NCBI GenBank assembly: GCA_913056275.1
Contig: CAJXLP010000003.1
Span: forward strand, 1 to 64,000
DNA length: 64,000 bases
Direction of reading: 5' to 3'
From: an uncultured Mycoplasmatota bacterium
GTDB lineage: Bacteria > Bacillota_I > Bacilli_A > Izemoplasmatales > Izemoplasmataceae
The position numbers were made by a program, and so were the translations under genes. The notes beneath the pieces were generated by a model, which was not told where the DNA came from, did no database searches, and was given only the letters and a program-made list of their open reading frames with translations. Positions within the stretch are counted from its first letter, which is position 1, and the number at the start of each line of letters is the position of its first letter. This document shows, in pieces, positions 42,288 to 51,257 of this stretch.

Positions 42288-42885
42288 ACGCGTTACTCCT
42301 CGTTTTTATCAGAGCTTGAATGGCTTTTTGGTGAAAACGATACCGGGCATGATTGGCGACTAACATGGCTTGTGATTCCATAATTTCTGAGTCAACTTGT
42401 AAGCCGTTTGCTTTGAGCGTTGAGCCAGTTTCTACGATATCAACGATGACATCGGCGAGGCCAATGACTGGGGCGAGCTCAACCGATCCTTGTAAGGGGA
42501 TAATGTCGATGGCTTGCGATATGGATTGATAATAGTTGTTAGCTAAGTTGGGATATTTAGTTGCCACTTTCAATTTTTCTAAAGGCGTCGGTGTGTCACT
42601 TTTTAAGCGGGCCGTCACCAGTTTGCAATGCCCAAAGGGCAAGCGTTGTAATTGATAAAGATTAGAGCCAGTTTCTTGCAAACTATCAAGTCCGGTAATC
42701 CCAATATCAGCGGCCCCCATTTTGACGTAGGCAATGACGTCGATGGGCTTGACCCATAAGACTCTCACGGATTCGTTTTCAACGGATAGTTTCCGCTCAT
42801 CAAACGGAAACGCCCACGGTGAGAAGAGATACTCCCAAGCAGTTTGACCAAGTCTTCCTTTTGGCAAGGCAACGGTGAGTTTCAT
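42271..42885 (-). CDS. hisG: ATP phosphoribosyltransferase, short form
   Basis: A 204-residue catalytic subunit for the first step of histidine synthesis. 'VALPKGRLG' starts it, 'ADIGITGLDSLQE' and 'DVIVDIVETGSTLKANGL' contain the PRPP loop. It lacks the C-terminal regulatory domain of the long form and so needs HisZ, encoded immediately upstream with a four-base overlap. Confidence 0.95.
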   Translation of the reverse strand: MKLTVALPKGRLGQTAWEYLFSPWAFPFDERKLSVENESVRVLWVKPIDVIAYVKMGAADIGITGLDSLQETGSNLYQLQRLPFGHCKLVTARLKSDTPTPLEKLKVATKYPNLANNYYQSISQAIDIIPLQGSVELAPVIGLADVIVDIVETGSTLKANGLQVDSEIMESQAMLVANHARYRFHQKAIQALIKTRSNAYAKTD

Positions 42886-43778
42886 GATTGGCCGCCTTTC
42901 AGTGCATCAAGTTGCACCGAAAATCCGATGGCTTCAATGTCTGAATTACTCACTTGATAACGGCCACCCCGAATGATTGCTTCTGGGACTGATGCGTCAT
43001 ATACATTAAACGTGAGCCCTACATAATACATCCACCCGTCCACCATGCTGCCATCAATGACCACGGCATTTGATGTTTGGGAATCAAACGCTAAGAGTTC
43101 TTCAATAATGGATTTAAACATGGGCGCATACTCAGATGCATTCAGTAAATCAGTGAACCCACTTAAATCCCCTTGATAATTACTGACCGTTTCAATGAAT
43201 GACTGCACAGGCGCTTTCGTTTTTCTGCCTGTCAGCCACTGGGTGAGATCCCCCCAGGCTTTTTGATTGAGTAAATCACGGAATACGGGTTGCTCATCTT
43301 CTGAGATGTCTGCAATGTCAGTTAATACGGTCAAAAGTCCGCGGTGGGAACATTCAATGACTGCATCCAGTGATAACCCATCAATGACTCGATCTAACGT
43401 ATTTCTAAGTGTTGTTTCACCAGATTTTAAAGGGGCATTAAAGTATTCATACCCAAACTCTTTGGCGTCGTTAAATCCTTGAAATGATTGCGTAAACGTA
43501 GACGCGTTATAACACACTTTCAACGGTCCGTCCGACTTTCTCCATTTCAGCTTTTGCATCACAGAAGTCGTCAGATCGGGCCTTAAAACGTTGACTTGCC
43601 CTTTCGGGTCGGCCAATTTAATCCAACGAAGTGAATCCATCGTCGGCTGTTCAGCCCGAAATGCATCGTAGTTGATGAAATAAGGCGGATCAATGAGTGT
43701 GTACGCAAATTCATCGGCAATCGTTAATAATTTTTTGATTTTTTTGGAACGGTCTAACTGTTGTTCAAACCAACGCAT
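42882..43778 (-). CDS. hisZ: ATP phosphoribosyltransferase regulatory subunit
   Basis: A 298-residue histidyl-tRNA-synthetase-like protein without tRNA-binding parts, which activates short HisG and mediates feedback by histidine. Class II-like motif sequences are visible: 'VNVLRPDLTTSVMQKL' and a C-terminal 'GGRYQVSNSDIEAIGFSVQL'. The protein is shorter and more divergent than typical HisZ (about 390). It is the first structural gene after the operator. Confidence 0.88.
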   Translation of the reverse strand: MRWFEQQLDRSKKIKKLLTIADEFAYTLIDPPYFINYDAFRAEQPTMDSLRWIKLADPKGQVNVLRPDLTTSVMQKLKWRKSDGPLKVCYNASTFTQSFQGFNDAKEFGYEYFNAPLKSGETTLRNTLDRVIDGLSLDAVIECSHRGLLTVLTDIADISEDEQPVFRDLLNQKAWGDLTQWLTGRKTKAPVQSFIETVSNYQGDLSGFTDLLNASEYAPMFKSIIEELLAFDSQTSNAVVIDGSMVDGWMYYVGLTFNVYDASVPEAIIRGGRYQVSNSDIEAIGFSVQLDALKGGQS

Positions 43779-43810
43779 AATGACTCTTTTCGATAAATAA
43801 TTTGATAAGT

Positions 43811-43839
43811 ATTATAACTTTATCATAGTAAAGTAATAA
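43811..43839. promoter_or_regulatory. his operon promoter and palindromic operator
   Basis: Left arm TTATAACTTTA (43812-43822) and right arm TAAAGTAATAA (43829-43839) match in ten of eleven positions around a six-base centre. On the minus strand TATAAT lies at 43816-43811 and a weak -35 (TTATTA) at 43839-43834 with a 17-base spacer. A repressor bound here would block RNA polymerase. The neighbouring TrpR/YerC-like protein is the natural candidate. Confidence 0.7.
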
Positions 43840-43864
43840 AGTAAAAAGAAAAATAAAAAACAAC

Positions 43865-44149
43865 TCATTTGAGTCGTTTTAAAATTAATTTATAGCCATC
43901 TGCCCCATACGATAAGGACTTGGCTACCCGTGAAATGGTCGCGGTTGAAGCCTGCGTATAATCCGTAATTGATTGATAACTTTCACCAGCTTCAAGTCGC
44001 TTCGCAACCTCAAATCTGAGTGCCATATCCTTGAGTTCAGGGATCGTACATAAGTCCTCAAAAAACTGATAACACTCTTTTTTAGACTCTAAGTTAAGTA
44101 TGCCTTCAAATAATTGATCAAGGGTCACGGATTTTATCTTTTTGTTCAT
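43865..44149 (-). CDS. TrpR/YerC-family repressor, probable histidine regulator
   Basis: A 94-residue all-helical protein of the TrpR superfamily, YerC/YecD branch. 'LCTIPELKDMALRFEVAKRLEAG' and the helix-turn-helix 'SYQSITDYTQASTATISRVAKSL' are characteristic. YerC-type regulators have been proposed to control histidine genes in Bacillota. Here the gene sits 86 bases upstream of hisZ, in the same direction, with a palindrome in the gap. I see no copy of that palindrome in front of this gene, so autoregulation is not evident. Confidence 0.85.
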   Translation of the reverse strand: MNKKIKSVTLDQLFEGILNLESKKECYQFFEDLCTIPELKDMALRFEVAKRLEAGESYQSITDYTQASTATISRVAKSLSYGADGYKLILKRLK

Positions 44150-44208
44150 GCCATACTCCTGTATTTATGTAATTCACCTTAGTATAGCACTAAATTATAC
44201 GATAGCGA

Positions 44209-45222
44209 TTAATTGACAGAAGTTGATTTCCGAATGTTTAACCTTGGTATTGTCATGTAAGTTTGAAAATGATAATCGGGTTTATGAATTTTTTCGATTA
44301 ATAGTTGCCCTGCCTGATATCCTAAATCGTGCACATCAATTGTGATTGTAGTGGCCATAGGTTCTGTAATTTCAGCAAATGGATACTCATCAAATGTTAT
44401 GACTGCTACGTCTTTTGGGATATCTAACTGTAATGAGTTAAGGGCTCTAATAGCTCCCAAAGCGATAAAATTGTTAGCACATATGAGTGCATTTGGTGGA
44501 TTATTACCAAGATTAAACAAATTTTTGACTGCATGCTCAGCTTTTTTATGGTCTGAATGCATTTCTAATATCCATTTTTCAGGGATATGAGTTGAATGTT
44601 TTTTTAGTTCTTTTTTTACACCAAGCAACCGGACTCCTGAAATATAATCTCGATGCTGCCCACCTAAAAATGCGATTGATTTTTTTTGTATGTCATACAA
44701 ATGGCGTGCAGCCAGTTCGCCAGATAGGATGTTGTTGTTATCGACCCAACAAACATTACTTGGAAAATTGGGAAATCCGATTACCGTGTGAGGAATGTTT
44801 GTATCTACTAAGTAGTCAGCCATCCCTTTCGTAAGAGCTGAGGCATGTAAAACTATGCCATCGATACTTTTTGAACTAACAACATCGATTAATTGTTTTA
44901 GATTTGGTTTACTATACCCCACATAAGTCATAGAGTATCCTTTATTTCTAAGAGCACTTTGTACTCCATCCATAATGGCATACAAATGTGGATTAATAAA
45001 CGCAGTAGTTGAATCACTGCGCGTGAAAAAAGCCACAAGGCCCGTTTTTTTACTTGCAAGGTTTCTTCCTCGCATGTTTGGTGTGTAGTTTAAGTCTTTG
45101 ATCGCTCGATTGACCCTTTTAGATAGTTCTTTTGAGATATATCTCTTTTTATTGATTACACGAGAGACTGTTGAAATTGAAGTGTTAGCATGTTTTGCAA
45201 CATCTTTAATTGTCACATCCAT
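44209..45222 (-). CDS. LacI-family transcriptional regulator of the maltodextrin locus
   Basis: A 337-residue repressor: N-terminal HTH and hinge helix ('VTIKDVAKHANTSISTVSRVINKKRYIS', 'DLNYTPNMRGRNLASKKTG') and a periplasmic-binding-like sensor domain. The start at 45222 follows AAGGAGA and lies 17 bases inside the GH13 gene. It is the last gene of a minus-strand operon and probably binds the CG-centred palindrome at 51258-51279. The inducer is likely maltose or a maltodextrin, by context. Confidence 0.92.
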   Translation of the reverse strand: MDVTIKDVAKHANTSISTVSRVINKKRYISKELSKRVNRAIKDLNYTPNMRGRNLASKKTGLVAFFTRSDSTTAFINPHLYAIMDGVQSALRNKGYSMTYVGYSKPNLKQLIDVVSSKSIDGIVLHASALTKGMADYLVDTNIPHTVIGFPNFPSNVCWVDNNNILSGELAARHLYDIQKKSIAFLGGQHRDYISGVRLLGVKKELKKHSTHIPEKWILEMHSDHKKAEHAVKNLFNLGNNPPNALICANNFIALGAIRALNSLQLDIPKDVAVITFDEYPFAEITEPMATTITIDVHDLGYQAGQLLIEKIHKPDYHFQTYMTIPRLNIRKSTSVN

Positions 45223-46927
45223 GAGAATCTCCTTTTTGTATGACGGCATAACCATAAGGGTCAAGATATCCATTATTATATCCTTTGCTAAATATTACAC
45301 CATCATTTGTATAGGATGTTTCCGATAAAAATGATTCACGATTTATTAGAAAAATACTAGTTTTATTATTCCAAGAACGTTCGTAAATCAGCAATCCATT
45401 CACTGATGAGATAATTTTTACAGACCCGTAAATCCATTCTTCATGTAAAAGTCGCATCTCGGCTAATTTCGCAATAATTGGTTTGAAAATTGCTTCTTTA
45501 TAAAATGGTAAAGGCTGTCTGTAATCAGATTCTTCAATGCCCTCTAAAGGCATTTCATCTCCATAGAAAATCATCGGAACACCCACAAAAGAAAATAGTA
45601 ATAAAAGTGCAAGTTCATATTTTTGGAAATGCCCATTCAATTGTGTAAAAAATCTTGGAACATCATGTGAGTTTAGGAAGTTAAGCTGAGCGGTAACGTG
45701 CATAAAACGATATCGCGTTGCCTGATACATTAATCGTTCTGCAAAGTCTTGGGCATCAAGTTCTTCAGTGACGAAAAAGCCAATAAAATGATTCATCAAG
45801 TCATAATTCATCAAACCATCAAAAGTACTCCCGTCTAAGTAAGTTCTGGAGGTTTGCCAGTTTTCCGCAATCAAAACAGAGTTAGAGTTAATTGATTTTA
45901 CAAGGTCTCTAAATTTTCTCCAAAAATCAAAATGTGTTTCATCAGCTACATCTAGTCGCCAACCATCAATTGAAAATTCTGTCATCCAATATTTAGCAAC
46001 ATCTAAAATAAAGCTTTGAACCTCTGGGTGAGCTGTATTAATTTTAGGCATGTGCCTCTCATATCCAAAACACGCGTATGGAACATCGATTTCAGTTGAT
46101 TTCTCCGGATAATAGATTTCATCGGTTAAAGCAAAAAACCAATCTTTATACTGCCCTAAAGGATTCTTAAGCCATTCTTGAAAAGGTTTAAATTGGTTAC
46201 CAACATGATTAAAAACCCCATCCAATACAATGTACATTTTTTTCGCATGGATTGCCTCAACGAGTTTTTTGAAATCTTTCTTTGAACCAAAACAAGGGTC
46301 GATCTCATAATAATTAATAGTGTCATATTTATGAGGCTCTCCCGCCATGAAAATCGGATTCAAGTACAGACAATTAACTCCAAGTGATTGGATGTAGTCT
46401 AATTTTTTGAGGATGGATTTTATCGTGCCACCATGTTTACATTTCACTGTAAGCCCGTTAATTGATAGCTCCTTACCTGATTTTTTCCGTGATCCGGTGA
46501 AACTGTCTGGAAAAATATTATAAACTACACTTCTTTGATACCACTCAGGTATCAAAGTGACTTGACTTGCTAAATGGTAAGGAAACTTATAAAAATCGTT
46601 TCTTTGTTTTGAGACTGAACTGTGAAAATGATCTGCATAATAAAAATAAATTTCAGTGCCTTCGTGTATTGAAAAATAGTAAACTAGCCTTAGGTGAGGG
46701 GTATTAATCTTACACTCATAAATCCGATGATTTTGAGTTGTTGCAACCCATGTCATTTTAGCAGTTTGAAATTGGACTGGATTGCCTTGAAATGACGTAT
46801 CTCCAAAGTTAAAAAAGATATCTAGGTCATCTTCTTTGGCAGTTTGAATACGAAAAACCAAAACATCTAAATTTGCTGCATAGGCATGATGACTTAGTGG
46901 TTCGTGATATATAGCAGCAGTGTTCAT
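45206..46927 (-). CDS. Intracellular GH13 maltodextrin hydrolase (neopullulanase/cyclomaltodextrinase type)
   Basis: A 573-residue enzyme without a signal peptide. Residues 1-130 form an N-terminal beta domain like that of neopullulanases (CBM34 type). The barrel has region I 'LDGVFNH', region II 'GWRLDVADE' (nucleophile Asp), region III 'LIAENW' (acid Glu) and region IV 'LNSHDVPRF'. It should cut imported maltodextrins or cyclodextrins in the cytoplasm. It is coupled to malG (one-base overlap) and to the LacI gene. Confidence 0.91.
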   Translation of the reverse strand: MNTAAIYHEPLSHHAYAANLDVLVFRIQTAKEDDLDIFFNFGDTSFQGNPVQFQTAKMTWVATTQNHRIYECKINTPHLRLVYYFSIHEGTEIYFYYADHFHSSVSKQRNDFYKFPYHLASQVTLIPEWYQRSVVYNIFPDSFTGSRKKSGKELSINGLTVKCKHGGTIKSILKKLDYIQSLGVNCLYLNPIFMAGEPHKYDTINYYEIDPCFGSKKDFKKLVEAIHAKKMYIVLDGVFNHVGNQFKPFQEWLKNPLGQYKDWFFALTDEIYYPEKSTEIDVPYACFGYERHMPKINTAHPEVQSFILDVAKYWMTEFSIDGWRLDVADETHFDFWRKFRDLVKSINSNSVLIAENWQTSRTYLDGSTFDGLMNYDLMNHFIGFFVTEELDAQDFAERLMYQATRYRFMHVTAQLNFLNSHDVPRFFTQLNGHFQKYELALLLLFSFVGVPMIFYGDEMPLEGIEESDYRQPLPFYKEAIFKPIIAKLAEMRLLHEEWIYGSVKIISSVNGLLIYERSWNNKTSIFLINRESFLSETSYTNDGVIFSKGYNNGYLDPYGYAVIQKGDSHGCDN

Positions 46928-47778
46928 TATCCTTTTACTCCACCAACAGTAAGCCCAGAAATCATATACTTTTGAATGAATAAGAAGACGATAAGAATTG
47001 GCAAACTAGTCAGTAGGGCTGCTGCGGCAAATATTGGCCATGATCCACTAATTTCACCAGCCTGTAAACTGAACAGTCCAGCAGCTAAAGTATAATTTTC
47101 TGCGCCTGTCATAAAAGTCACCGCAAAAATATACTCATTCCAGACAAATATTAATATTAATACACTCGTTACTACCATTGCCGGTTTAGCAAGCGGAAGT
47201 ACAATTCGTGTGATTACTTGCCACTCATTGCCTCCATCAATTCGTGCTGCATCTTCAATTTCGTGTGGGATAGTGTCAAAATAACCTTTCAAATTCAAGA
47301 TAGCAAATATAACCATAGTCCCTGCATACACCAATGTTAGCCCTAAACGAGTATTGATCAATGAAATAGGACCAGTGCTAAAAAGGCGATAAATTGCAAA
47401 CATAGATAGAATTGCTGGGAAAGCATTTAGGAGAATGAGACCCCGAAAGATTGAAAACCTTCCATGGAAACGTAATCTGGAAAGCACATATGCTGTTGGA
47501 ATAGCCAAAGAAAGAGCTAATGTGAGGGTTGAAATTGCTAATATCACAGTATTTCCCAACCACAAAATAAGTGGCTCATCATTGAATAAACTCTGATAAT
47601 TAGCCAATGTAATATCTTGTGGAATAAAAGTGAAATCACTAGATAACAGTGCGTTACTACCACTTAAAGAAATTGTAAGAGCATATAAAATTGGAATCAG
47701 CGTCAGCAGAATGAAACTGATAAAAAAACTATGTAAAAGAATTCGATTTAAAACTTTTTGTTTTTGTTTTTTAGTCAT
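46927..47778 (-). CDS. malG: Maltodextrin ABC permease, MalG type
   Basis: A 283-residue protein with six membrane helices. The ATPase-docking EAA loop reads 'EIEDAARIDGGNEWQVITRI'. The C terminus 'YMISGLTVGGVKG' is typical of MalG/carbohydrate permeases. The ATG at 47778 is preferred (GAGGAG at eight bases); a GTG at 47787 is an alternative. It pairs with malF, which it overlaps by eight bases. No ATPase gene is in the locus. Confidence 0.92.
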   Translation of the reverse strand: MTKKQKQKVLNRILLHSFFISFILLTLIPILYALTISLSGSNALLSSDFTFIPQDITLANYQSLFNDEPLILWLGNTVILAISTLTLALSLAIPTAYVLSRLRFHGRFSIFRGLILLNAFPAILSMFAIYRLFSTGPISLINTRLGLTLVYAGTMVIFAILNLKGYFDTIPHEIEDAARIDGGNEWQVITRIVLPLAKPAMVVTSVLILIFVWNEYIFAVTFMTGAENYTLAAGLFSLQAGEISGSWPIFAAAALLTSLPILIVFLFIQKYMISGLTVGGVKG

Positions 47779-48658
47779 TTTTTTCACTCCTCAGATCTCG
47801 ATTGGTAGCTAGAACAAAAACGATGAGAATTATGAATATAATGACAGAAATGGCTGAAGAATATCCATAATTATTTGTGATGAATGCATTTTCGTAAGCA
47901 TAAGTGATGATTGTTTGAATATCAGCCCCAGTGCGTTGACCAGGTTGCAAAATCATCAAATAAACAACATCAAATTGTTTAAAAGTCGTAAAAAGAGTGA
48001 TTATGACTGCAGGTGTTATCGCGGGTTTCATTAAAGGTATGGTCACAAACCTAGCTTTTTTTATGATTGAGTTACTATCCAACTTTAATGCTTCATAATA
48101 CGAGCGATCGATACTTTGCAGAGCCCCGTCCATAATCATGATCATAAAAGGCAATGCGAGCCATAAATTAACAACTAACATACTTGTAAATGCAAGCCAT
48201 TCGGTACTAAGCCATTGAACGGGAGCAACATTAAAGGCTCTTAACCATTGATTCAACAGCCCGAATTGAGTATTAAACATGCCAGTCCGCCACAATAGGA
48301 TAGATACATATCCAGGAATTGCCCAAGGAATGAGTAATAAAGTTTTGTACAATCCTTTAAGTTGGATATCTCGGTGGTTTAGAAGACTTGCGATAATAAA
48401 TGCAATCAACAACTGAAGAACCATATTTAGGCCAGTCCAAATTAGGGTTATGAACGCGGCTCTAAAAAACCCTGAATCAAGAACAAACAGGGCTCTTTCA
48501 TAGTTAACCAGTCCAACAACGTTAAATTCAAACCAATTAAATATATTCATATTCGTAATTGAAATGTAAAAGGTATATCCAATTGGGAATAGAATAATTA
48601 AGCTTATCAAAATCAATGCTGGCAGACTATTTAAGTAGGGCGTTAACTTCTTTAACAT
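47771..48658 (-). CDS. malF: Maltodextrin ABC permease, MalF type
   Basis: A 295-residue protein with six membrane helices. The EAA loop reads 'YEALKLDSNSIIKKARFVTI', with Ser in place of the normally conserved Gly. It lies two bases after malE and overlaps malG. The long periplasmic domain of enteric MalF is absent, as usual in Gram-positive-type systems. Confidence 0.9.
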   Translation of the reverse strand: MLKKLTPYLNSLPALILISLIILFPIGYTFYISITNMNIFNWFEFNVVGLVNYERALFVLDSGFFRAAFITLIWTGLNMVLQLLIAFIIASLLNHRDIQLKGLYKTLLLIPWAIPGYVSILLWRTGMFNTQFGLLNQWLRAFNVAPVQWLSTEWLAFTSMLVVNLWLALPFMIMIMDGALQSIDRSYYEALKLDSNSIIKKARFVTIPLMKPAITPAVIITLFTTFKQFDVVYLMILQPGQRTGADIQTIITYAYENAFITNNYGYSSAISVIIFIILIVFVLATNRDLRSEKND

Positions 48659-48660
48659 GG

Positions 48661-49872
48661 TTACTCCATAGCATCAATAAGTTCTAGAGTTCGATTCTGA
48701 GCTTCCTGAGCAGCCTCTCTTAAATCTTTTCCTTGCAGGTTAACATTAACTAAGAAATCGTTTGCAGTTACCCATAGAATGTCCATTTCAGGTACATTTG
48801 GCATAGGTATGGCATTCTCAGCTGCATTTCGCATCGCCATTACAAGTTCGTTTTCTTGAATTAATGGATCAGAGTATGCACTCACCTGTGCTGGAGCTGA
48901 CCCACTTGCTAGTGCAAGTTCTATACTTAAAGTAGGATCAGTTAGATGGAGTAAGATATCTTGGATTAATGCTTTTTTCTCAGGTGTGTCTACAGCTACT
49001 TTTAAGACATGTAAACCTTGAATTCCTGCATAAGGGGATAGTGGAAGTCCTGTTTCATTGACAATTGGCATGGGTGCAAACCCTAAGTCAATTCCTCTTT
49101 CACGAGCTGTAGGGACCATCCATGGACCGCCTATTATGCTGTTGGCCTGACGTTCATAAAAAAGAGTATTGACTGTAGCATATTCTGCTTGCCCGACTGG
49201 CATATAATCAAGAAATTGTAAATGATAATCTAAAGCTTCAATCGTTTTTTCATCATCGAGCATCGGCATCCCGTTTTGATCTAATAGCCGTCCTCCAAAT
49301 CCATGAATCCATCCTGCAGAATAGTACGCATTTGAATGCTGTTCCACGAATGCATAACGTCTCGCATCTGTATTTTGTTGCATGTAAACAAGCAAATCAT
49401 CAGTTGTTTGAGGAACGTCTTCAGCATTTAACCGATCACGATTGTACATAAACAATAATGTTTCAAAGTAAAGTGGAAGTTGGTATAAAGTTTCTTGATA
49501 AGTTGCTGCTTCAAGAGTGAACGGATAGTAGTCATCGAGTGCTTCTCTTGAAATAAAATCAGTAATTGGAGCTAATATACCTATTTCAGCAAACAAACCG
49601 ACTTTATCATGCGCAAACATATACATATCTGGAGCTGTTGATGGATTGTTACCGACTAATTTTAAAGTTTCAGTCAATGATTCTCTACGTACCAACTTAA
49701 ATTCAACATCTGGAAATGCAGTGCTTAATGATTCATCAATTAGGTTTGCAACTATGTCTTCTTTATCGTGCCAAATAATAAATTCTGATTCTGAATTATT
49801 CGATGAATTGCATGCATAAAGCATGGACGTGAAAAGCAATAAATAACTTATCATAAGAATTTTTCTGCTCAT
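48661..49872 (-). CDS. malE: Maltodextrin-binding lipoprotein, MalE type
   Basis: A 403-residue extracellular solute-binding lipoprotein: signal sequence with lipobox 'LYAC', then a family 1 carbohydrate-binding fold with 'IWHDKEDIVANLIDESL', 'MFAHDKVGLFAEIG', 'NSIIGGPWMVPTARERGIDLGFAPMP' region and 'GIQGLHVLK'. These match maltose/maltodextrin-binding proteins. It is the first component of the importer and follows the surface protein gene by 82 bases that contain a hairpin. Confidence 0.92.
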   Translation of the reverse strand: MSRKILMISYLLLFTSMLYACNSSNNSESEFIIWHDKEDIVANLIDESLSTAFPDVEFKLVRRESLTETLKLVGNNPSTAPDMYMFAHDKVGLFAEIGILAPITDFISREALDDYYPFTLEAATYQETLYQLPLYFETLLFMYNRDRLNAEDVPQTTDDLLVYMQQNTDARRYAFVEQHSNAYYSAGWIHGFGGRLLDQNGMPMLDDEKTIEALDYHLQFLDYMPVGQAEYATVNTLFYERQANSIIGGPWMVPTARERGIDLGFAPMPIVNETGLPLSPYAGIQGLHVLKVAVDTPEKKALIQDILLHLTDPTLSIELALASGSAPAQVSAYSDPLIQENELVMAMRNAAENAIPMPNVPEMDILWVTANDFLVNVNLQGKDLREAAQEAQNRTLELIDAME

Positions 49873-49894
49873 AAAAACCTCTCATTTAAATGAA

Positions 49895-49919
49895 CAAAGG
49901 TGAAAAAAATTCACCTTTG
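49895..49919. other. Intercistronic hairpin between the surface protein gene and malE
   Basis: CAAAGGTGAA and TTCACCTTTG form a perfect ten-pair stem with a five-base A-rich loop. No good T run follows on the minus strand, so it may protect the upstream mRNA or cause partial termination rather than act as a full terminator. Confidence 0.55.
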
Positions 49920-49953
49920 CATTTAAAATTTAAATTCTGTGATAAATATGTTT

Positions 49954-51174
49954 TTATTTTTTTCTTAAAGCAAAGAATGCCCCACCAGCAACACCAATAA
50001 CGCCCAATACAATGCCTGCAATCAATAATGGATTCATCTCATCTTCAAGCTCAGGTTCTGGATCAGGCTCAGGCTCAAGCTCAGGTTCTGGATCAGGTTC
50101 AGGCTCAGGTTCAGGCTCAGGTTCTGGTTCGTTATTTAAAGGAGCAATAGTATACTGTCCTTCTTCGTTCATTGATCCAACAACAAGTGTTACATCTTCT
50201 GCCACTAATAATTCGTTATCAACGGTCTGTGCCGCATTATCATCTGTTAAACCATTATTTACAATGATTCGATTGACCCATGTTGGAAGTAATACGCTGA
50301 ATTCATTTGCTTCTTCATCGTAATCAGCTGGTTCACCAGGCCATGACGAGTAAACATTTGTCCCATCAGGATGTGACCAAGCCCATATATGTGGTTCCGT
50401 CCATTCATTAGGTACTTCCAATGTTACTTTGAAGGTATCACCGAGAACGACGGGTTTTTCAGAAGAAATTTCTCCAACATATTGTCCATCTTCGTTGGGG
50501 GTTTCATCGATTAGAATGTATGAGTCCCCCTCACCAATTTCAAAATCAATTGTTTGTAATACGTCTGTATCTCCAAAATTATTGATGATAACGCGATTAG
50601 TTGTTGCAGGAACTTCGGTGCGGAACCAACCGTCATCCAATAGACTCATTTCAGCACCCGGCCAATTCTCATAAACGTTAACTCCTTCTGGATGTTGCCA
50701 TGCCCATATACCTGCAGTGTCCCAATCGATTGGGACATATGCATTTATATATTTTGTAGCCACGTATTCAGGTAATTCACCAGATGTCGCTGAACTCTCT
50801 GAGATCTCAGCCGTGACAGACTCACCGCCTTCGGTAATTGTAATCCAAACATTTGCATCAGGTATTGCTAAATCACTAGTTTGGACAGACCCTTCGTTAG
50901 CATTGATTATGACACTATCCATACTTGCGGGGACATATAGGTAATACCAACCTGGATTATTTTCATCCATAACCATGGGTTTACCCGGCCATCCCAAATT
51001 GGCGTAGGCATTATCTCCAGCCTCGTTAAATGCCCAAACATGTGGTGCTTCCCACGTTTCAGGAACCTCTGCATAGACAATGTAAGCCTCATCTTCAGCG
51101 AATATAATTTCTGCACTTAATGTGAAAAACAGAGAAAATAATAAAGTAATACCAACCATTAAATATTTTTTCAT
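49954..51174 (-). CDS. Surface protein with three starch-binding-like repeats and a C-terminal membrane anchor
   Basis: A 406-residue exported protein: signal peptide (1 to about 26), three repeats of about 100 residues starting near 30, 138 and 245, a Glu/Asp-Pro-rich linker (about 350-377) and a C-terminal helix followed by 'RKK'. Each repeat has 'PETWEAPHVWAFNEAG', 'DTAGIWAWQHPEGVN' or 'WTEPHIWAWSHPDG', then 'WPGxxM', 'WY/F' and 'IINN', a pattern like starch-binding modules CBM25/26. No catalytic domain is present. It probably collects starch or glycogen chains for the neighbouring amylase and importer. AAGGAGAG precedes the start. Confidence 0.83.
   Translation of the reverse strand: MKKYLMVGITLLFSLFFTLSAEIIFAEDEAYIVYAEVPETWEAPHVWAFNEAGDNAYANLGWPGKPMVMDENNPGWYYLYVPASMDSVIINANEGSVQTSDLAIPDANVWITITEGGESVTAEISESSATSGELPEYVATKYINAYVPIDWDTAGIWAWQHPEGVNVYENWPGAEMSLLDDGWFRTEVPATTNRVIINNFGDTDVLQTIDFEIGEGDSYILIDETPNEDGQYVGEISSEKPVVLGDTFKVTLEVPNEWTEPHIWAWSHPDGTNVYSSWPGEPADYDEEANEFSVLLPTWVNRIIVNNGLTDDNAAQTVDNELLVAEDVTLVVGSMNEEGQYTIAPLNNEPEPEPEPEPEPDPEPELEPEPDPEPELEDEMNPLLIAGIVLGVIGVAGGAFFALRKK
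50044..50136. repeat. Low-complexity tandem repeat encoding the Glu/Asp-Pro linker
   Basis: Degenerate six-base units (GGTTCA/GGCTCA/GGATCA on the plus strand) repeat about 15 times. On the coding strand they give alternating Glu/Asp-Pro. Such repeats can change length by slippage and would alter the distance of the binding modules from the membrane. The plus-strand Gly-Ser frame is a shadow. Confidence 0.85.
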
Positions 51175-51221
51175 TTGACTCTCCTTATAGATTTTTTCAA
51201 ACTGTTTTATAAGTTAAGTCC

Positions 51222-51251
51222 ATTATATGAGAGAAATAAAAGCGTTTACAA
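51222..51251 (-). promoter_or_regulatory. Promoter of the maltodextrin operon with overlapping cre
   Basis: On the minus strand TTGTAA (51251-51246) and TATAAT (51227-51222) are separated by 18 bases. A cre-like sequence covers 51237-51251 (minus strand TTGTAAACGCTTTTA, one mismatch to WTGNAANCGNWNNCW), so CcpA would occlude the -35. The surface protein gene starts about 50 bases downstream. Confidence 0.65.
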
Positions 51252-51257
51252 CAATCC

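Noticed and set aside
43779-43864. T-box or histidine leader-peptide attenuator before hisZ
   Set aside because: The gap is only 86 bases and contains neither a specifier loop, the T-box sequence, a His-rich short frame nor a terminator; a palindromic operator explains it better.
50012-50323. Plus-strand frame encoding a long Gly-Ser repeat protein
   Set aside because: It is the antisense shadow of the Glu/Asp-Pro linker and surrounding coding sequence of the starch-binding surface protein; it has no ribosome site and no other support.
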